DNA from: Bombus terrestris
Taxonomy: Eukaryota > Arthropoda > Insecta > Hymenoptera > Apidae
DNA length: 64,000 bases
Direction: 5' to 3'
NCBI RefSeq assembly: GCF_910591885.1
Contig: NC_063275.1
Location: 6,932,501-6,996,500 of the forward strand
Shown: positions 51,829-62,968 of the stretch, piece after piece
Position numbering within the stretch: position 1 is the first letter of the stretch
How the letters are laid out: each line of letters starts with the position of its first letter
Position numbers and translations under genes: made by a program
The notes under the pieces: generated by a model
What the model saw: the letters and a program-made list of their open reading frames with translations, nothing else
What the model was told of the DNA's origin: nothing
The model's database searches: none

Positions 51829-53180
51829 TTTTTGCTTAGCACGTTTGTAATTAGTTGTAGCATGACTGTGATTTGTTGGGTTTGCTGTTTGAGTACTGCA
51901 TTTTGTTCGCTTATCATTCTGGTTAGCATTTCGGTGTTCTTTATGGATTGTTTGAGCAGTTCTTTGATTTCTGCAGTGTCGTTGTTACTATTGCTGTGGT
52001 ATTGGTTATGTGTGTGTGTTGGTTGGCTGGTTACTTGAGCATAGCTTAGACCACCAATGGTGTTGGTGCTGATAGGTTTGGTGTTTATTGCTTGCTCTGT
52101 ATTTGGTAATATTTCAGGTTTTGTGCTGTCATGATGGGCTTGTGCGTTAGTGCTTGTCCTGCTTCGTAGGGGCGGGAACAGTTTTCGTTGTAGTTGTTTT
52201 CTTACTTCACAGCCTTTATAGCTGGCTGGGTGGTTACCGTTACAGTTGAAGCATTTAACTTTTTCTATTTTTCCTGAATATGGGCAGTGTGCAGTTAAGT
52301 GATTTTTTGCGCACTTGACGCAGGCTGGGCTTCTGTTGCAGTAGTTTTTAGTGTGTCCGTATTGTTGACACCGCATGCATTGAGGTATATCTTTTTTGTG
52401 TCGTGGTGGTTCGACTGTTACTATTGTGTTTAGTATTTGTTTGATATCATATATTTCCTTGTTATTGATTCTGGGTTCAAGTTCTATTAAGAATAGTGGT
52501 AGTGGTTGCTTTGTGTCGAATCTTGTTATATTGTTTATTGTTCTTGTTTGATGTCCAATTTTAGCTAACTCATCGCTTAGTTTATGTACGTTGGTTTTAG
52601 GATGCAATCCTCTTATGACAATTTTATAGCTCCTTTCAGTTTTAAGCTGATACGTGTGGTAGATAGCATTTTTTTCTTTTAATGCTTTTATAACTTTCCT
52701 AAATGATTCTGGTGTGTTTGTTTGAATTTTTACTTGATCCAATTTTGTTTGCTTTATTGTGTAATTGTTTTTCTCTTCTAGATTATTTAGTAGATCAATG
52801 AGCGGGTCTATTATTTGGGCCTCGACAAAGATTGGTGGTGGTTTTGTAATATGGTTTGTTTGGATAGTGGTTTTACTTACGGGGTCAGCGTCTATTTCTT
52901 CAGTTAGTGAGTTGAAGGAGTTACTTAATGGTAATTGTTGCAGCCATCGCTGCTTTTCTGTGACTGGGTTTCCTATGGCACTTGTGTCTGTGGTTGTTTT
53001 ACGTTTTTTGCTAGCCTTCACTGGCTTCCAGCTTTCATCCTGGTAGTATCTTTCATGTTCTGAATTGCTATCTTCCGGTCCCCGATGCTCTTTTGTTTCT
53101 TCTGTCTCCATGTTAGTTTGTTTGGTTTTTATATAATATGTTTCTCCTTTTGTTGCTATGTTTATAGTTGGTATCTGCAT
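51825..53180 (-). CDS. ORF1 (gag-like) of Jockey copy 6, long B-type form
   Basis: 451 residues from the ATG at 53178-53180. B-type markers as in copy 5; one private change, STNAQAHH for STNTQAHH, lies downstream of the zinc knuckles. The stop overlaps ORF2 at the AAAAAATAA site. Confidence 0.88.
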   Translation of the reverse strand: MQIPTINIATKGETYYIKTKQTNMETEETKEHRGPEDSNSEHERYYQDESWKPVKASKKRKTTTDTSAIGNPVTEKQRWLQQLPLSNSFNSLTEEIDADPVSKTTIQTNHITKPPPIFVEAQIIDPLIDLLNNLEEKNNYTIKQTKLDQVKIQTNTPESFRKVIKALKEKNAIYHTYQLKTERSYKIVIRGLHPKTNVHKLSDELAKIGHQTRTINNITRFDTKQPLPLFLIELEPRINNKEIYDIKQILNTIVTVEPPRHKKDIPQCMRCQQYGHTKNYCNRSPACVKCAKNHLTAHCPYSGKIEKVKCFNCNGNHPASYKGCEVRKQLQRKLFPPLRSRTSTNAQAHHDSTKPEILPNTEQAINTKPISTNTIGGLSYAQVTSQPTHTHNQYHSNSNNDTAEIKELLKQSIKNTEMLTRMISEQNAVLKQQTQQITVMLQLITNVLSKK

Positions 53181-53278
53181 TGTTATTTTATTTCCTCCTC
53201 ACTATCACTTTGCAGCACTATTACTTTGGAGCACTTTTTCACTATTCACTTATACCTGGAGAGGACGACCGTCTAGAC

Positions 53279-53284
53279 ACGTCC
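53279..53284 (-). promoter_or_regulatory. DPE, Jockey copy 6
   Basis: GGACGT at +28 to +33 from the element's first base (53311). Confidence 0.65.
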
Positions 53285-53313
53285 GTCCTCCTCGGCTGTC
53301 CGAGCAGGAGTCC

Positions 53314-53390
53314 CAGGAAATATATCTAAGGAAATATGAAGTATATGTTTAACCAGGAAGTTGAGACTAATGAAAATATATGTTAGGAAC
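53314..53390 (-). repeat. Satellite segment between Jockey copy 6 and B-type LTR
   Basis: 77 bp of reverse-oriented monomer, colinear with the segment after copy 5. It runs from the Jockey duplicate caggaaatatat to the LTR duplicate ggaac (53386-53390). Confidence 0.9.
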
Positions 53391-54341
53391 TGATTAATCG
53401 AGCTATCGCGGGGAGACGCGGTCGTTAGAATACGCGTCAACGGGAGTCGTAAATTCCCGTTACGATTAGAATAATCGACACCACGAATAGTTCGATCCCC
53501 GTATTTCGGTTAGGATAATCGGGGTGGTTAATGCGGTATAACACTGGGAGTCAGAGTTATAATAATGTATATTTCCAACACTTTATACAATCACACAAAG
53601 TAGTTAACGCCGTTGATTAAGATACAGATAACGAGAGAAGGGTTAGTCTTGGATGAGAGAAGGAGAGCTTTAGGCGCTCTAGGCTCTTGAGAGTTATAGG
53701 AACTGTCGGAGTTCTGGATAAGTGAGAGCCTTAGAAGACTCTAGGCCGCGTAGGCACCTTGATGAATGATGAAGGAACTCAGAAAGATACAGGAGCGGTG
53801 AGAGTTGTAGGAAATGCAGGAACTCTAGGCACCGTGAGAGACGATCAAACTCTGAAGCTTATTCTAATGTGAATACGGAGGAAAGCTTGGTATGGGTGTG
53901 CCCTTTGAACGAAGAACGCGGATTCGTTGCTTACATTTTCAGTTAGGAAAGTGAGGGCAATGATCCGCGATGCTGATTGGTTATGACCAATGTTGGGAAG
54001 GAAGATAGGAGGAAGAAACCTCCTACCAACTTGGGTCCTAGGCGACATTGTTTCCAGGGAAACTCAGATTTTTCGTTGGGTATATCTCCGCTTTCCTCGT
54101 AATACTTAAGAGCACATAATAAACCCAAGGACCCTTCTAAAAAACCAGCAGAAAACACTTCTGGAATTAGAAAGTCCTTTCTGGCAAACAGATTGACGTA
54201 AACCATGTGTGCGAACAATGCAGTTAAAATTTCGACTTTATGGTGGGTCCTTAGGCCTGTGGAGGGTTCGAAGGACGGCACGTAGACCGTTGGCTGTCAC
54301 GCCGCGCGGGATGGAATGCAGATGTGTTGCGCAGTGTAACA
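53391..54341. mobile_element. Solo LTR, B-type, second copy (951 bp)
   Basis: Same ends (TGATTAATCG...GTGTAACA), length and ggaac duplicates (53386-53390, 54342-54346) as the LTR at 43794-44744; it differs by only a few bases. It is a duplicate carried along by array expansion. Confidence 0.85.
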
Positions 54342-57300
54342 GGAACTATAAAGAATCAGTGCAGCATAAAATTGAAAACGTAGCTCGCTCCGCTCGCTCG
54401 TAAAAAGATAGTCCAACCTCACAACCGATCCGGCACGTTCGCAAATTTGAAGTGAATTGCCTCCTTACCGAAAAACGAACGCAAGAGGGATTGGTTTTAG
54501 GTTAGGCTATAGTTTTTCGAGCGAGCGCAGCGAGCGAGCAATGCGTAAACGTGCGTCACAAACCAATTGATTGGCACGTAGGTACACAGAAATATTTGCA
54601 CCTGCCCGAGGAGCCGGAAGCTTTTATCGAATTGCTCACTGAGCAATGTTTACATGTTATCAATAGTTTTACACAAAGAGTAATATTTCGGCGAAGTACA
54701 GTGCAACGTGAGTACCAATATCGCTGAGAGAACATGGAAATCACAGGAAATATATCTAAGGAAATATGAAGTATGTATACAGAAACAAGTTGAATCTAAT
54801 GAAAATATATGTTAGGAATTATAAAGCATGTGTGTAGCATAAAATTTTAATCGTTGCTCGCTCGCTCCGCTCGCTCGTAAAAAGCTAGTCCAACCTCACA
54901 ATCGATCCGGCTGGTTCGCAAATTTGAAGTAAATCGCCTCCTTATCGAAGGCCGAACGCCAGTGGGATTGGTTTTAGGTTAGGCTATAGTTCTTCGAGCG
55001 TGCGAACCGAGCGAGCAATGCGTAAACGTGCGTCACAAACCAATTGATTGGCACGTAGGTACACAGAAATATTTGCACCTGCCCGAGGAGCCGGAAGCTT
55101 TTATCGAATTGCTCACTGAGCAATGTTTACATGTTATCAATAGTTTTACACAAAGAGTAATAGTTCGGCGAAGTACAGTGCAACGTGAGTACCAATATCG
55201 CTGAGAAAACTTGGAAATCACAGGAAATATATCTAAGGAAATATGAAGTATGTATACAGAAACAAGTTGAATCTAATGAAAATATATGTTAGGAATTATA
55301 AAGCATGTGTGTAGCATAAAATTTTAATCGTTGCTCGCTCGCTCCGCTCGCTCGTAAAAAGCTAGTCCAACCTCACAATCGATCCGGCTCGTTCGCAAAT
55401 TTGAAGTAAATCGCCTCCTTATCGAAGGCCGAACGCCAGTGGGATTGATTTTAGGTTAGGCTATAGTTCTTCGAGCGAGCGAACCGAGCGAGCAATGCGT
55501 AAACGTGCGTCACAAACCAATTGATTGGCACGTAGGTACACAGAAATATTTGCACCTGCCCGAGGAGCCGGAAGCTTTTATCGAATTGCTCACTGAGCAA
55601 TGTTTACATGTTATCAATAGTTTTACACAAAGAGTAATATTTCGGCGAAGTACAGTGCAACGTGAGTACCAATATCGCTGAGAGAACTTGGAAATCACAG
55701 GAAATATATCTAAGGAAATATGAAGTATGTATACAGAAACAAAGTTGAATCTAATGAAAATATATGTTAGGAATTATAAAGCACGTGTGTAGCATAAAAT
55801 TTTAATCGTTACTCGCTCGCTCCGCTCGTTTGTAAAAAGCTAGTCCAACCTCGCAAACCATTCGGCCCGCTCACAAATTTGAAGTAAATCGCCACGATAT
55901 CGAAAATCGAACGCAAGGTGGATTGGTTTTAGGGTAGGTTATGAATCTAATGAAAATATATGTTAGGAATTGTAAAGCATGTGTGTAGCATAAAATTTTA
56001 ATCGGTACTCGCTCGCTCCGCTCGCTTGTAAAAAGCTAGTCCAACCTCACAAACCATTCGGCCCGCTCATAAATTTGAAGTAAATCGCCTCCATATCGAA
56101 AATCGAACGCAAGGTGGATTGGTTTTAAGGTAGGTTATGAATCTAATGAAAATATATGTTAGGAATTATAAAGCATGTGTGTAGCATAATATTTTAATCG
56201 TTACTCGCTCGCTCCGCTCGTTTGTAAAAAGCTAGTCCAACCTCGCAAACCATTCGGCCCGCTCATAAATTTGAAGTAAATCGCCTCCATATCGAAAATC
56301 GAACGCAAGGTGGATTGGTTTTAGGGTAGGTTATAGTTTTTCGAGCGAGCGAAGCGAGTGATCTATGCGTAAACGTGCGTCACCAACCAATTGATTAGCA
56401 CGAAGGTACACAGAAATATTTGCACCTGCCCGAGGAGCCGGAAGCTTTTATCGAATTGCTCACTGAGCAAAGTTTACATGTTATCAATATTTCTACACAA
56501 AGAGTAATAGTTCGGCGAAGTACAGTGCAACGTGTGTACCAATTTCGCTGAGAAAACTTGGAAATAACAGGAAATATATGTAAGGAAATATAAAGTATAT
56601 GTATAACCAGGAAGTTGAAACAAATGAAAATATATGTTAGGAATTATAAAAAATGTGTGCAGCATAAAATCGTAAACGTTGCTCGCTCCGCTCGCTCGTA
56701 AAAAGGTAGTCCAATCTCACAACCGATCCGCCACGTTCGCACATTTGAAGTGAATTGCGTCCTTACCGAAAAACGAACGCAAGAGGGATTGGTTTGAGGT
56801 TAGGCTGTAGCTTTTCGAGCGAGCACAGCGAGCGAGCAATGCGTAAACTTGCGTTACAAACCAATTGATTGGCACGTAGGTACATAGAAATATTTGCACC
56901 TGCCCGAGGAGCAGGAAGCTTTTATCGAACTGCTCACTTAGCAATGTTTACATGTTATCAATAGTTTTACACAAAGAGTAATAGTTCGGCGAAGTACAGT
57001 GCAACGGAGTACCAATATCGCTGAGAGAACTTGGAAATCACAGGAAATATATCTAAGGAAATATGAAGTATGTATACAGAAACAAGTTGAATCTAATGAA
57101 AATATATGTTAGGAATTATAAGGCATGTGTGTAGCATAAAATTTTAGTCGTTACTCGCTCGCTCCGCTCGTTTGTAAAAAGCTAGTCCAACCTCGCAAAC
57201 CATTCGTCCCGCTCATAAATTTGAAGTAAATCGCCTCCATATCGAAAATCGAACGCAAGGTGGATTGGTTTTTGGGTAAGTTATGAATCTAATGAAAATA

Positions 57301-58584
57301 TATGTTTTGAATTATAAAGCATGTGTGTAGCATAAAATTTTAATCGGTACTCGCTCGCTCCGCTCGCTTGTAAAAAGCTAGTCCAACCTCACAACCGATG
57401 CGTCTCGCCCTCAAATTTGAAGTAAATCGCCTTCTTATCGAAGGTCGAACGCCAGTCGGATTGGTTTTAGGTTAGGCTATAGTTTTTCGAGCGAGCGCAG
57501 CGAACGAGCAAAGCGTAAACGTGCGTCAGAAACCAATTGATTAGCACGTAGGTACACAGAAATATTTGCTCCTGCCCGAGGAGCCGGAAGCATTTATCGA
57601 ATTGCTCACTGAGCAAAGTTTACATGTCATCAATATTTTTACACAAAGAGTAATAGTTCGGCGAAGTACAGTGCAACGTGTGTAGCAATTTCGCTGAGAA
57701 AACTTGGAAATAACAGGAAATATATGTAAGGAAATATAAAGTATATGTATAACCAGGAAGTTGAAACAAATGAAAATGTATGTTAGGAATTATAAAGAAT
57801 GTGTGCAGCATAAGATTGTAATCGTTGCTTGCTCGCAGCGCTCGCTCTTAAAGGATAGTCCAACCTCACAACCCATTCGGCACGCTCATAAATTTGAAGT
57901 AAATCGCCTCCATATCGAAAATCGAAAGCAAGATGGATTGGTTTTAGGGTAGCCTATGAAACTAATGAAAATATATGTTAGGAATTATAAAGAATGAGTG
58001 TAGCATAAAATTGTAAACGTAGCTCGCTCCGCTCGTTCGTAAAAAGATAGTCCAACCTCACAACCGACCCGGCACGTTCGCAAATTTAAAGTGAATTGCC
58101 TCCTTACCGAAAAACGAACGCAAGATGGATTGGTTTTAGGGTAGCCTATGAAACTAATGAAAATATATGTTAGGAATTATAAAGAATGAGTGTAGCATAA
58201 AATTGTAAACGTAGCTCGCTCCGCTCGTTCGTAAAAAGATAGTCCAACCTCACAACCGACCCGGCACGTTCGCAAATTTAAAGTGAATTGCCTCCTTACC
58301 GAAAAACGAACGCAAGAGGGATTGGTTTTAGGATAGGCTATAGTTTTGCGAGCGAGCGCAGCGAGCGAGCAATGCGTAAACGTGCGTTACTAACCAATTG
58401 ATTGGCACGTAGGTACATAGAAATATTTGCACCTGCCCAAGGAGCGGGAAGCTTTTATCGAATTGCTCACTGAGCAAAGTTTGCATGTTATCAATATTTT
58501 TACACAAAGAGTAATAGTTCGGCGAAGTACAGTGCAACGTGAGTACCAATATCGCTGAGAAATCTTGGAAATAACAGGAAATAT
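54342..58584 (-). repeat. Satellite array, block S6 (reverse orientation)
   Basis: Full monomers of about 477 bp are marked near 54544, 55021, 55499, 56365, 56842, 57509 and 58377, with 195-bp short monomers at about 55740-56330 and 57120-57330. There are seven full monomers, as in S5, but they are arranged differently: three consecutive full ones come first here. There is no gene. It ends with caggaaatat (58575-58584), the left target duplicate of copy 7. Confidence 0.92.
57951..58334 (-). repeat. Perfect-looking 192-bp tandem duplication in S6
   Basis: The segment starting agcctatgaaactaatg at 57951 is repeated at 58143 with almost no differences. The equivalent place in S5 (around 48560-48750) has one copy. 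It is the youngest visible duplication of a short monomer and the main local length difference between S5 and S6. Confidence 0.8.
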
Positions 58585-58706
58585 TTTTTTTTTTATTTAT
58601 TTATTAATATTCACAATTTGTCCAATTTGGACATTTGGTGGAATTTTTTAACTTTTAAATTAGCATGTTGGTGGCTACCCCCAGCGGGGTACCATCCTCG
58701 TGTTTC

Positions 58707-61406
58707 TTAGGTTATGTCCTTTATAAGGTCTGCTGGGTGCTTCCTTTTTAGTCTTCTGTCCATGTTTGTGATTTTGTATGTTTCCGCAGCTAGCCGGTTT
58801 ATGTGTGTTGCTATTCTTAATTTGTATTTCTCGGAGTATCTGTTGATTTCTTCCTTGACCGTTGGCATTCCCAGGTCCCTTCGTATATCTTCGTTTCTGA
58901 CGTACCAAGGTCCGTTTACTATTGTCCTGAGGATTTTAGCCTGTATTACCTCTATTTTGTTTATATGGCTCATTGCTGCCGTCCCCCATAGTGGTATTCC
59001 GTACGTCCAGATTGGTTTTATGATCGTTTTATATATTTTTAACTTGTTTTCTGTGCTTAGTTTGGATTTTCGGCTTGTTAGCCAATGCATTTGTCTTCTT
59101 GTTTTCTGTATTTTTTCTACTATTGATTTGATGTGTAGTTTCCAGGTGAGTTTTTGATCTAAGTGGAGTCCTAGGTATTTGACATGCCTTGTTTGCGTTA
59201 TATGCGTGCCGTTCAATAGGATGTTTGGTGGTGTCTTTTTCCGTAGCGTGAATGTAATATGGTTGCATTTATTGGGGTTTGCTTTTATTTGTTTTTCTTG
59301 TAGCCAATTTTCTATTTTTACGATGTGTTCTTGTAGTATTTTGACTGCCGTTTCTGGGTTAGTATGCCTGACTAGTATAGCTGTGTCGTCCGCGAATGTC
59401 AATACTGTGCTGTTGGTAGTTGTTGGTATGTTCGCCGTGTATAATGTGTATAGTATTGGGCCTAGGACGCTTCCTTGTGGTACCCCGGCCTTGATGTCTT
59501 TAACTTGAGAATGTGTGTCCTTGATTTTTATTACGAAGGTTCTGCAGCTTAGGTAGGATTTTATTAAGTGGTGTATTTGCTCCGGGAATTGTTTCCTAAT
59601 TGTTTGTAGTAGACTTTCATGGTTAATTTTATCGAATGCTTTCTCTATGTCTATGAAGAGGGCCGTGCAGTATTCCTTGTTTTCTAGTGCTACTATTATT
59701 TCGTTTATAAGCCTGTGCATTTGCTCTATCGTGGAGTGTTTGTTTCTGAAACCAAATTGGTGATCCGGTATTAGTTTTTTTGTCTCTATTATTGGTTTTA
59801 TGCGGTCGTATATTATCTTTTCCAGTATTTTGGAAAATACTGGAAGCAGTGATATTGGTCTGTAAGATGCAGTTTGGTGCGGGTCTTTGCCTGGTTTATG
59901 TAACATTTTGATCTGTGCTAATTTCCATGGTTTGGGGAAGTATTGAATTCTTAGAATTGCGTTGAATATTACTGTTATTAGTCTTATTGCTTTTGGCGGA
60001 AGGTTTTTTAAGATTTTACCATTAATTAGGTCGATTCCTGGCGCTTTGTTGTTTTTTGTTTTATCAATTATGTTTCTACTTTCTTGTGCCGATGTTTTAG
60101 GTATGGTGTATTCCTTGTCGGCTATGGTAGCTGTGGTTTGTGGATCCTCCTCCGTATGACTTTTGAGGTTGCTGTTGTTGATAATGTGTGGTGTGAATGT
60201 GTTGTAGAGGTGGTTGGAGAATTCTTCAGCTTGTTCTTCGTTGCTTCTTGCCCATGTGTTATCTGCTTTTCTGATTGCCGGGACGGGTATTATTGGCTTC
60301 CTTATTTTTTTCGTGGCTTTCCATAGTGAATAGTTGGTGTTCTCGTGTGTGGAGAGTGTCCCTATGAACTTTGAGAATTCGTTATCGTTGTGCTCCTTTA
60401 TTTTGTTTTTTATTTCCTTTGCAAGTTTGTTTAAGTGTTTTTTGTTTTCTCGGGTTCTGTATTTTTGCCATTTTGCTTTTGCTTTTCTTTTTTCTTTGAT
60501 TTTGTCGAGTATTTCTTGCGGGATTGTTATTGTTTGTCTGCTGGTTGGTTCGGGAGTAGTGGTTGTCCTTGCTGCTTCCTGAATAGTTGCTGTCAATGTT
60601 GTTACTGCCTGTTCTATGTGTTCAGGAGTTTTTAACGGGATGTTGCAGTTTATTTTGCTTTCTATTATTTCTCTGAAAGTTTGCCAATTGGTGGTTTTAT
60701 TGCATAGTGTTTCTGGTTTGCTATAGTGAATTGGTTTGTTTCTGTATTCAATTATTATGGGTGTATGATCGGAGCTGAGCTCGAGGTTGGGTGTTATTTT
60801 TAGTTTATTTGTGTTTAGTCCCCTTGTAACTGCAAAGTCCAGAAGATCTGGTTTTTTGTTCAGGTCAGTCGGCCAATGTGTCGGTGTTCCTGTGGATAAT
60901 ATATTGAGGTTATTATTTCTAATGTATTTTTCCAGTGTTCTACCTCGAGGTGTAATGTTTCTTGATCCCCAGAGCGTGTGCTTTGAGTTGTAGTCTCCCG
61001 CTGCGATGTACTTGTCCCCTAGGTCCTGGAAGTATTCTTCCCACATTTGTGTTGTTATTTTGTGTCGCGGAGGCACGTATACTGCTGACAACTGGAAGTA
61101 GTTGCTGCTAGTTTGAACTGTAACAGTGGTTGCTTGTAAATATTCTTTGTTAACTTGGCTGTGAAGATAATGTTTGATATCGTTTCTGACTATCACTGCT
61201 GTCCCTCCGTGAGCTTTTCCTGAGGGGTGTTTGGTATCATATATGGTGTAGTATGGTATTTTCAAATAGCTTTTTGTAGTGAAGTGTGTTTCTGAGACAA
61301 GTAGTATGTCTATATTATTATTGTATATGAATGTTTTAGTTTCGAGGGCCCGTTGTTGTAGGCCGTTTGAGTTCCAGGCTGCTATTTTTAGAGTGTCCGT
61401 TTTTAT
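58707..61406 (-). CDS. ORF2 of Jockey copy 7: endonuclease-reverse transcriptase
   Basis: Intact 899-residue frame with RT-consensus KAFD and SYLSCRTF and C-terminus RKHPADLIKDIT. One private change, SAQESRNII for SAQEIRNII, lies ahead of the first RT motif. Apart from that it appears to be the copy closest to a B-type consensus, so it is a reasonable reference for the family's ORF2. Confidence 0.93.
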   Translation of the reverse strand: MKTDTLKIAAWNSNGLQQRALETKTFIYNNNIDILLVSETHFTTKSYLKIPYYTIYDTKHPSGKAHGGTAVIVRNDIKHYLHSQVNKEYLQATTVTVQTSSNYFQLSAVYVPPRHKITTQMWEEYFQDLGDKYIAAGDYNSKHTLWGSRNITPRGRTLEKYIRNNNLNILSTGTPTHWPTDLNKKPDLLDFAVTRGLNTNKLKITPNLELSSDHTPIIIEYRNKPIHYSKPETLCNKTTNWQTFREIIESKINCNIPLKTPEHIEQAVTTLTATIQEAARTTTTPEPTSRQTITIPQEILDKIKEKRKAKAKWQKYRTRENKKHLNKLAKEIKNKIKEHNDNEFSKFIGTLSTHENTNYSLWKATKKIRKPIIPVPAIRKADNTWARSNEEQAEEFSNHLYNTFTPHIINNSNLKSHTEEDPQTTATIADKEYTIPKTSAQESRNIIDKTKNNKAPGIDLINGKILKNLPPKAIRLITVIFNAILRIQYFPKPWKLAQIKMLHKPGKDPHQTASYRPISLLPVFSKILEKIIYDRIKPIIETKKLIPDHQFGFRNKHSTIEQMHRLINEIIVALENKEYCTALFIDIEKAFDKINHESLLQTIRKQFPEQIHHLIKSYLSCRTFVIKIKDTHSQVKDIKAGVPQGSVLGPILYTLYTANIPTTTNSTVLTFADDTAILVRHTNPETAVKILQEHIVKIENWLQEKQIKANPNKCNHITFTLRKKTPPNILLNGTHITQTRHVKYLGLHLDQKLTWKLHIKSIVEKIQKTRRQMHWLTSRKSKLSTENKLKIYKTIIKPIWTYGIPLWGTAAMSHINKIEVIQAKILRTIVNGPWYVRNEDIRRDLGMPTVKEEINRYSEKYKLRIATHINRLAAETYKITNMDRRLKRKHPADLIKDIT

Positions 61407-62758
61407 TTTTTGCTTAGCACGTTTGTAATTAGTTGTAGCATGACTGTGATTTGTTGGGTTTGCTGTTTGAGTACTGCATTTTGTTCGCTTATCATTCTGG
61501 TTAGCATTTCGGTGTTCTTTATGGATTGTTTGAGCAGTTCTTTGATTTCTGCAGTGTCGTTGTTACTATTGCTGTGGTATTGGTTATGTGTGTGTGTTGG
61601 TTGGCTGGTTACTTGAGCATAGCTTAGACCACCAATGGTGTTGGTGCTGATAGGTTTGGTGTTTATTGCTTGCTCTGTATTTGGTAATATTTCAGGTTTT
61701 GTGCTGTCATGATGGGCTTGTGTGTTAGTGCTTGTCCTGCTTCGTAGGGGCGGGAACAGTTTTCGTTGTAGTTGTTTTCTTACTTCACAGCCTTTATAGC
61801 TGGCTGGGTGGTTACCGTTACAGTTGAAGCATTTAACTTTTTCTATTTTTCCTGAATATGGGCAGTGTGCAGTTAAGTGATTTTTTGCGCACTTGACGCA
61901 GGCTGGGCTTCTGTTGCAGTAGTTTTTAGTGTGTCCGTATTGTTGACACCGCATGCATTGAGGTATATCTTTTTTGTGTCGTGGTGGTTCGACTGTTACT
62001 ATTGTGTTTAGTATTTGTTTGATATCATATATTTCCTTGTTATTGATTCTGGGTTCAAGTTCTATTAAGAATAGTGGTAGTGGTTGCTTTGTGTCGAATC
62101 TTGTTATATTGTTTATTGTTCTTGTTTGATGTCCAATTTTAGCTAACTCATCGCTTAGTTTATGTACGTTGGTTTTAGGATGCAATCCTCTTATGACAAT
62201 TTTATAGCTCCTTTCAGTTTTAAGCTGATACGTGTGGTAGATAGCATTTTTTTCTTTTAATGCTTTTATAACTTTCCTAAATGATTCTGGTGTGTTTGTT
62301 TGAATTTTTACTTGATCCAATTTTGTTTGCTTTATTGTGTAATTGTTTTTCTCTTCTAGATTATTTAGTAGATCAATGAGCGGGTCTATTATTTGGGCCT
62401 CGACAAAGATTGGTGGTGGTTTTGTAATATGGTTTGTTTGGATAGTGGTTTTACTTACGGGGTCAGCGTCTATTTCTTCAGTTAGTGAGTTGAAGGAGTT
62501 ACTTAATGGTAATTGTTGCAGCCATCGCTGCTTTTCTGTGACTGGGTTTCCTATGGCACTTGTGTCTGTGGTTGTTTTACGTTTTTTGCTAGCCTTCACT
62601 GGCTTCCAGCTTTCATCCTGGTAGTATCTTTCATGTTCTGAATTGCTATCTTCCGGTCCCCGATGCTCTTTTGTTTCTTCTGTCTCCATGTTAGTTTGTT
62701 TGGTTTTTATATAATATGTTTCTCCTTTTGTTGCTATGTTTATAGTTGGTATCTGCAT
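61403..62758 (-). CDS. ORF1 (gag-like) of Jockey copy 7, long B-type form
   Basis: 451 residues from the ATG at 62756-62758, matching copy 5 (HRGPEDS, DTSAIG, LQQLPLS). Three zinc knuckles and the Gln-rich C-terminal helix region are intact. Confidence 0.88.
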   Translation of the reverse strand: MQIPTINIATKGETYYIKTKQTNMETEETKEHRGPEDSNSEHERYYQDESWKPVKASKKRKTTTDTSAIGNPVTEKQRWLQQLPLSNSFNSLTEEIDADPVSKTTIQTNHITKPPPIFVEAQIIDPLIDLLNNLEEKNNYTIKQTKLDQVKIQTNTPESFRKVIKALKEKNAIYHTYQLKTERSYKIVIRGLHPKTNVHKLSDELAKIGHQTRTINNITRFDTKQPLPLFLIELEPRINNKEIYDIKQILNTIVTVEPPRHKKDIPQCMRCQQYGHTKNYCNRSPACVKCAKNHLTAHCPYSGKIEKVKCFNCNGNHPASYKGCEVRKQLQRKLFPPLRSRTSTNTQAHHDSTKPEILPNTEQAINTKPISTNTIGGLSYAQVTSQPTHTHNQYHSNSNNDTAEIKELLKQSIKNTEMLTRMISEQNAVLKQQTQQITVMLQLITNVLSKK

Positions 62759-62856
62759 TGTTATTTTATTTCCTCCTCACTATCACTTTGCAGCACTATT
62801 ACTTTGGAGCACTTTTTCACTATTCACTTATACCTGGAGAGGACGACCGTCTAGAC

Positions 62857-62862
62857 ACGTCC
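62857..62862 (-). promoter_or_regulatory. DPE, Jockey copy 7
   Basis: GGACGT at +28 to +33 from the element's first base (62889). Confidence 0.65.
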
Positions 62863-62891
62863 GTCCTCCTCGGCTGTCCGAGCAGGAGTCC

Positions 62892-62968
62892 CAGGAAATA
62901 TATCTAAGGAAATATGAAGTATATGTATAACCAGGAAGTTGAGACTAATGAAAATATATGTTAGGAAC
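62892..62968 (-). repeat. Satellite segment between Jockey copy 7 and B-type LTR
   Basis: 77 bp of reverse-oriented monomer. It matches 53314-53390 except for small changes (gtatatgtataacc instead of gtatatgtttaacc). Confidence 0.9.

Larger units (their letters stand above)
49001..53313 (-). mobile_element. Jockey-clade retrotransposon, copy 6 (full length, B-type)
   Basis: Complete element. The tail region is (at)n followed by a T-run at 49006-49016; the 5' end is at 53311 plus two extra C on this strand (GG on the element strand). Target duplicates caggaaatatat lie at 48989-49000 and 53314-53325. The insertion site and its orientation relative to the satellite differ from the A-type insertion, so this is an independent retrotransposition event. 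Confidence 0.95.
58585..62891 (-). mobile_element. Jockey-clade retrotransposon, copy 7 (full length, B-type)
   Basis: Complete element with a poly(A) tail (T-run 58585-58594), its 5' end at 62889 and two extra C (62890-62891). Target duplicates caggaaatat lie at 58575-58584 and 62892-62901. It shares its junctions and LTR neighbour with copy 6, so both descend from one insertion. The 3' UTR has private changes (ttattaatattc; ttaacttttaaat). Confidence 0.95.
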
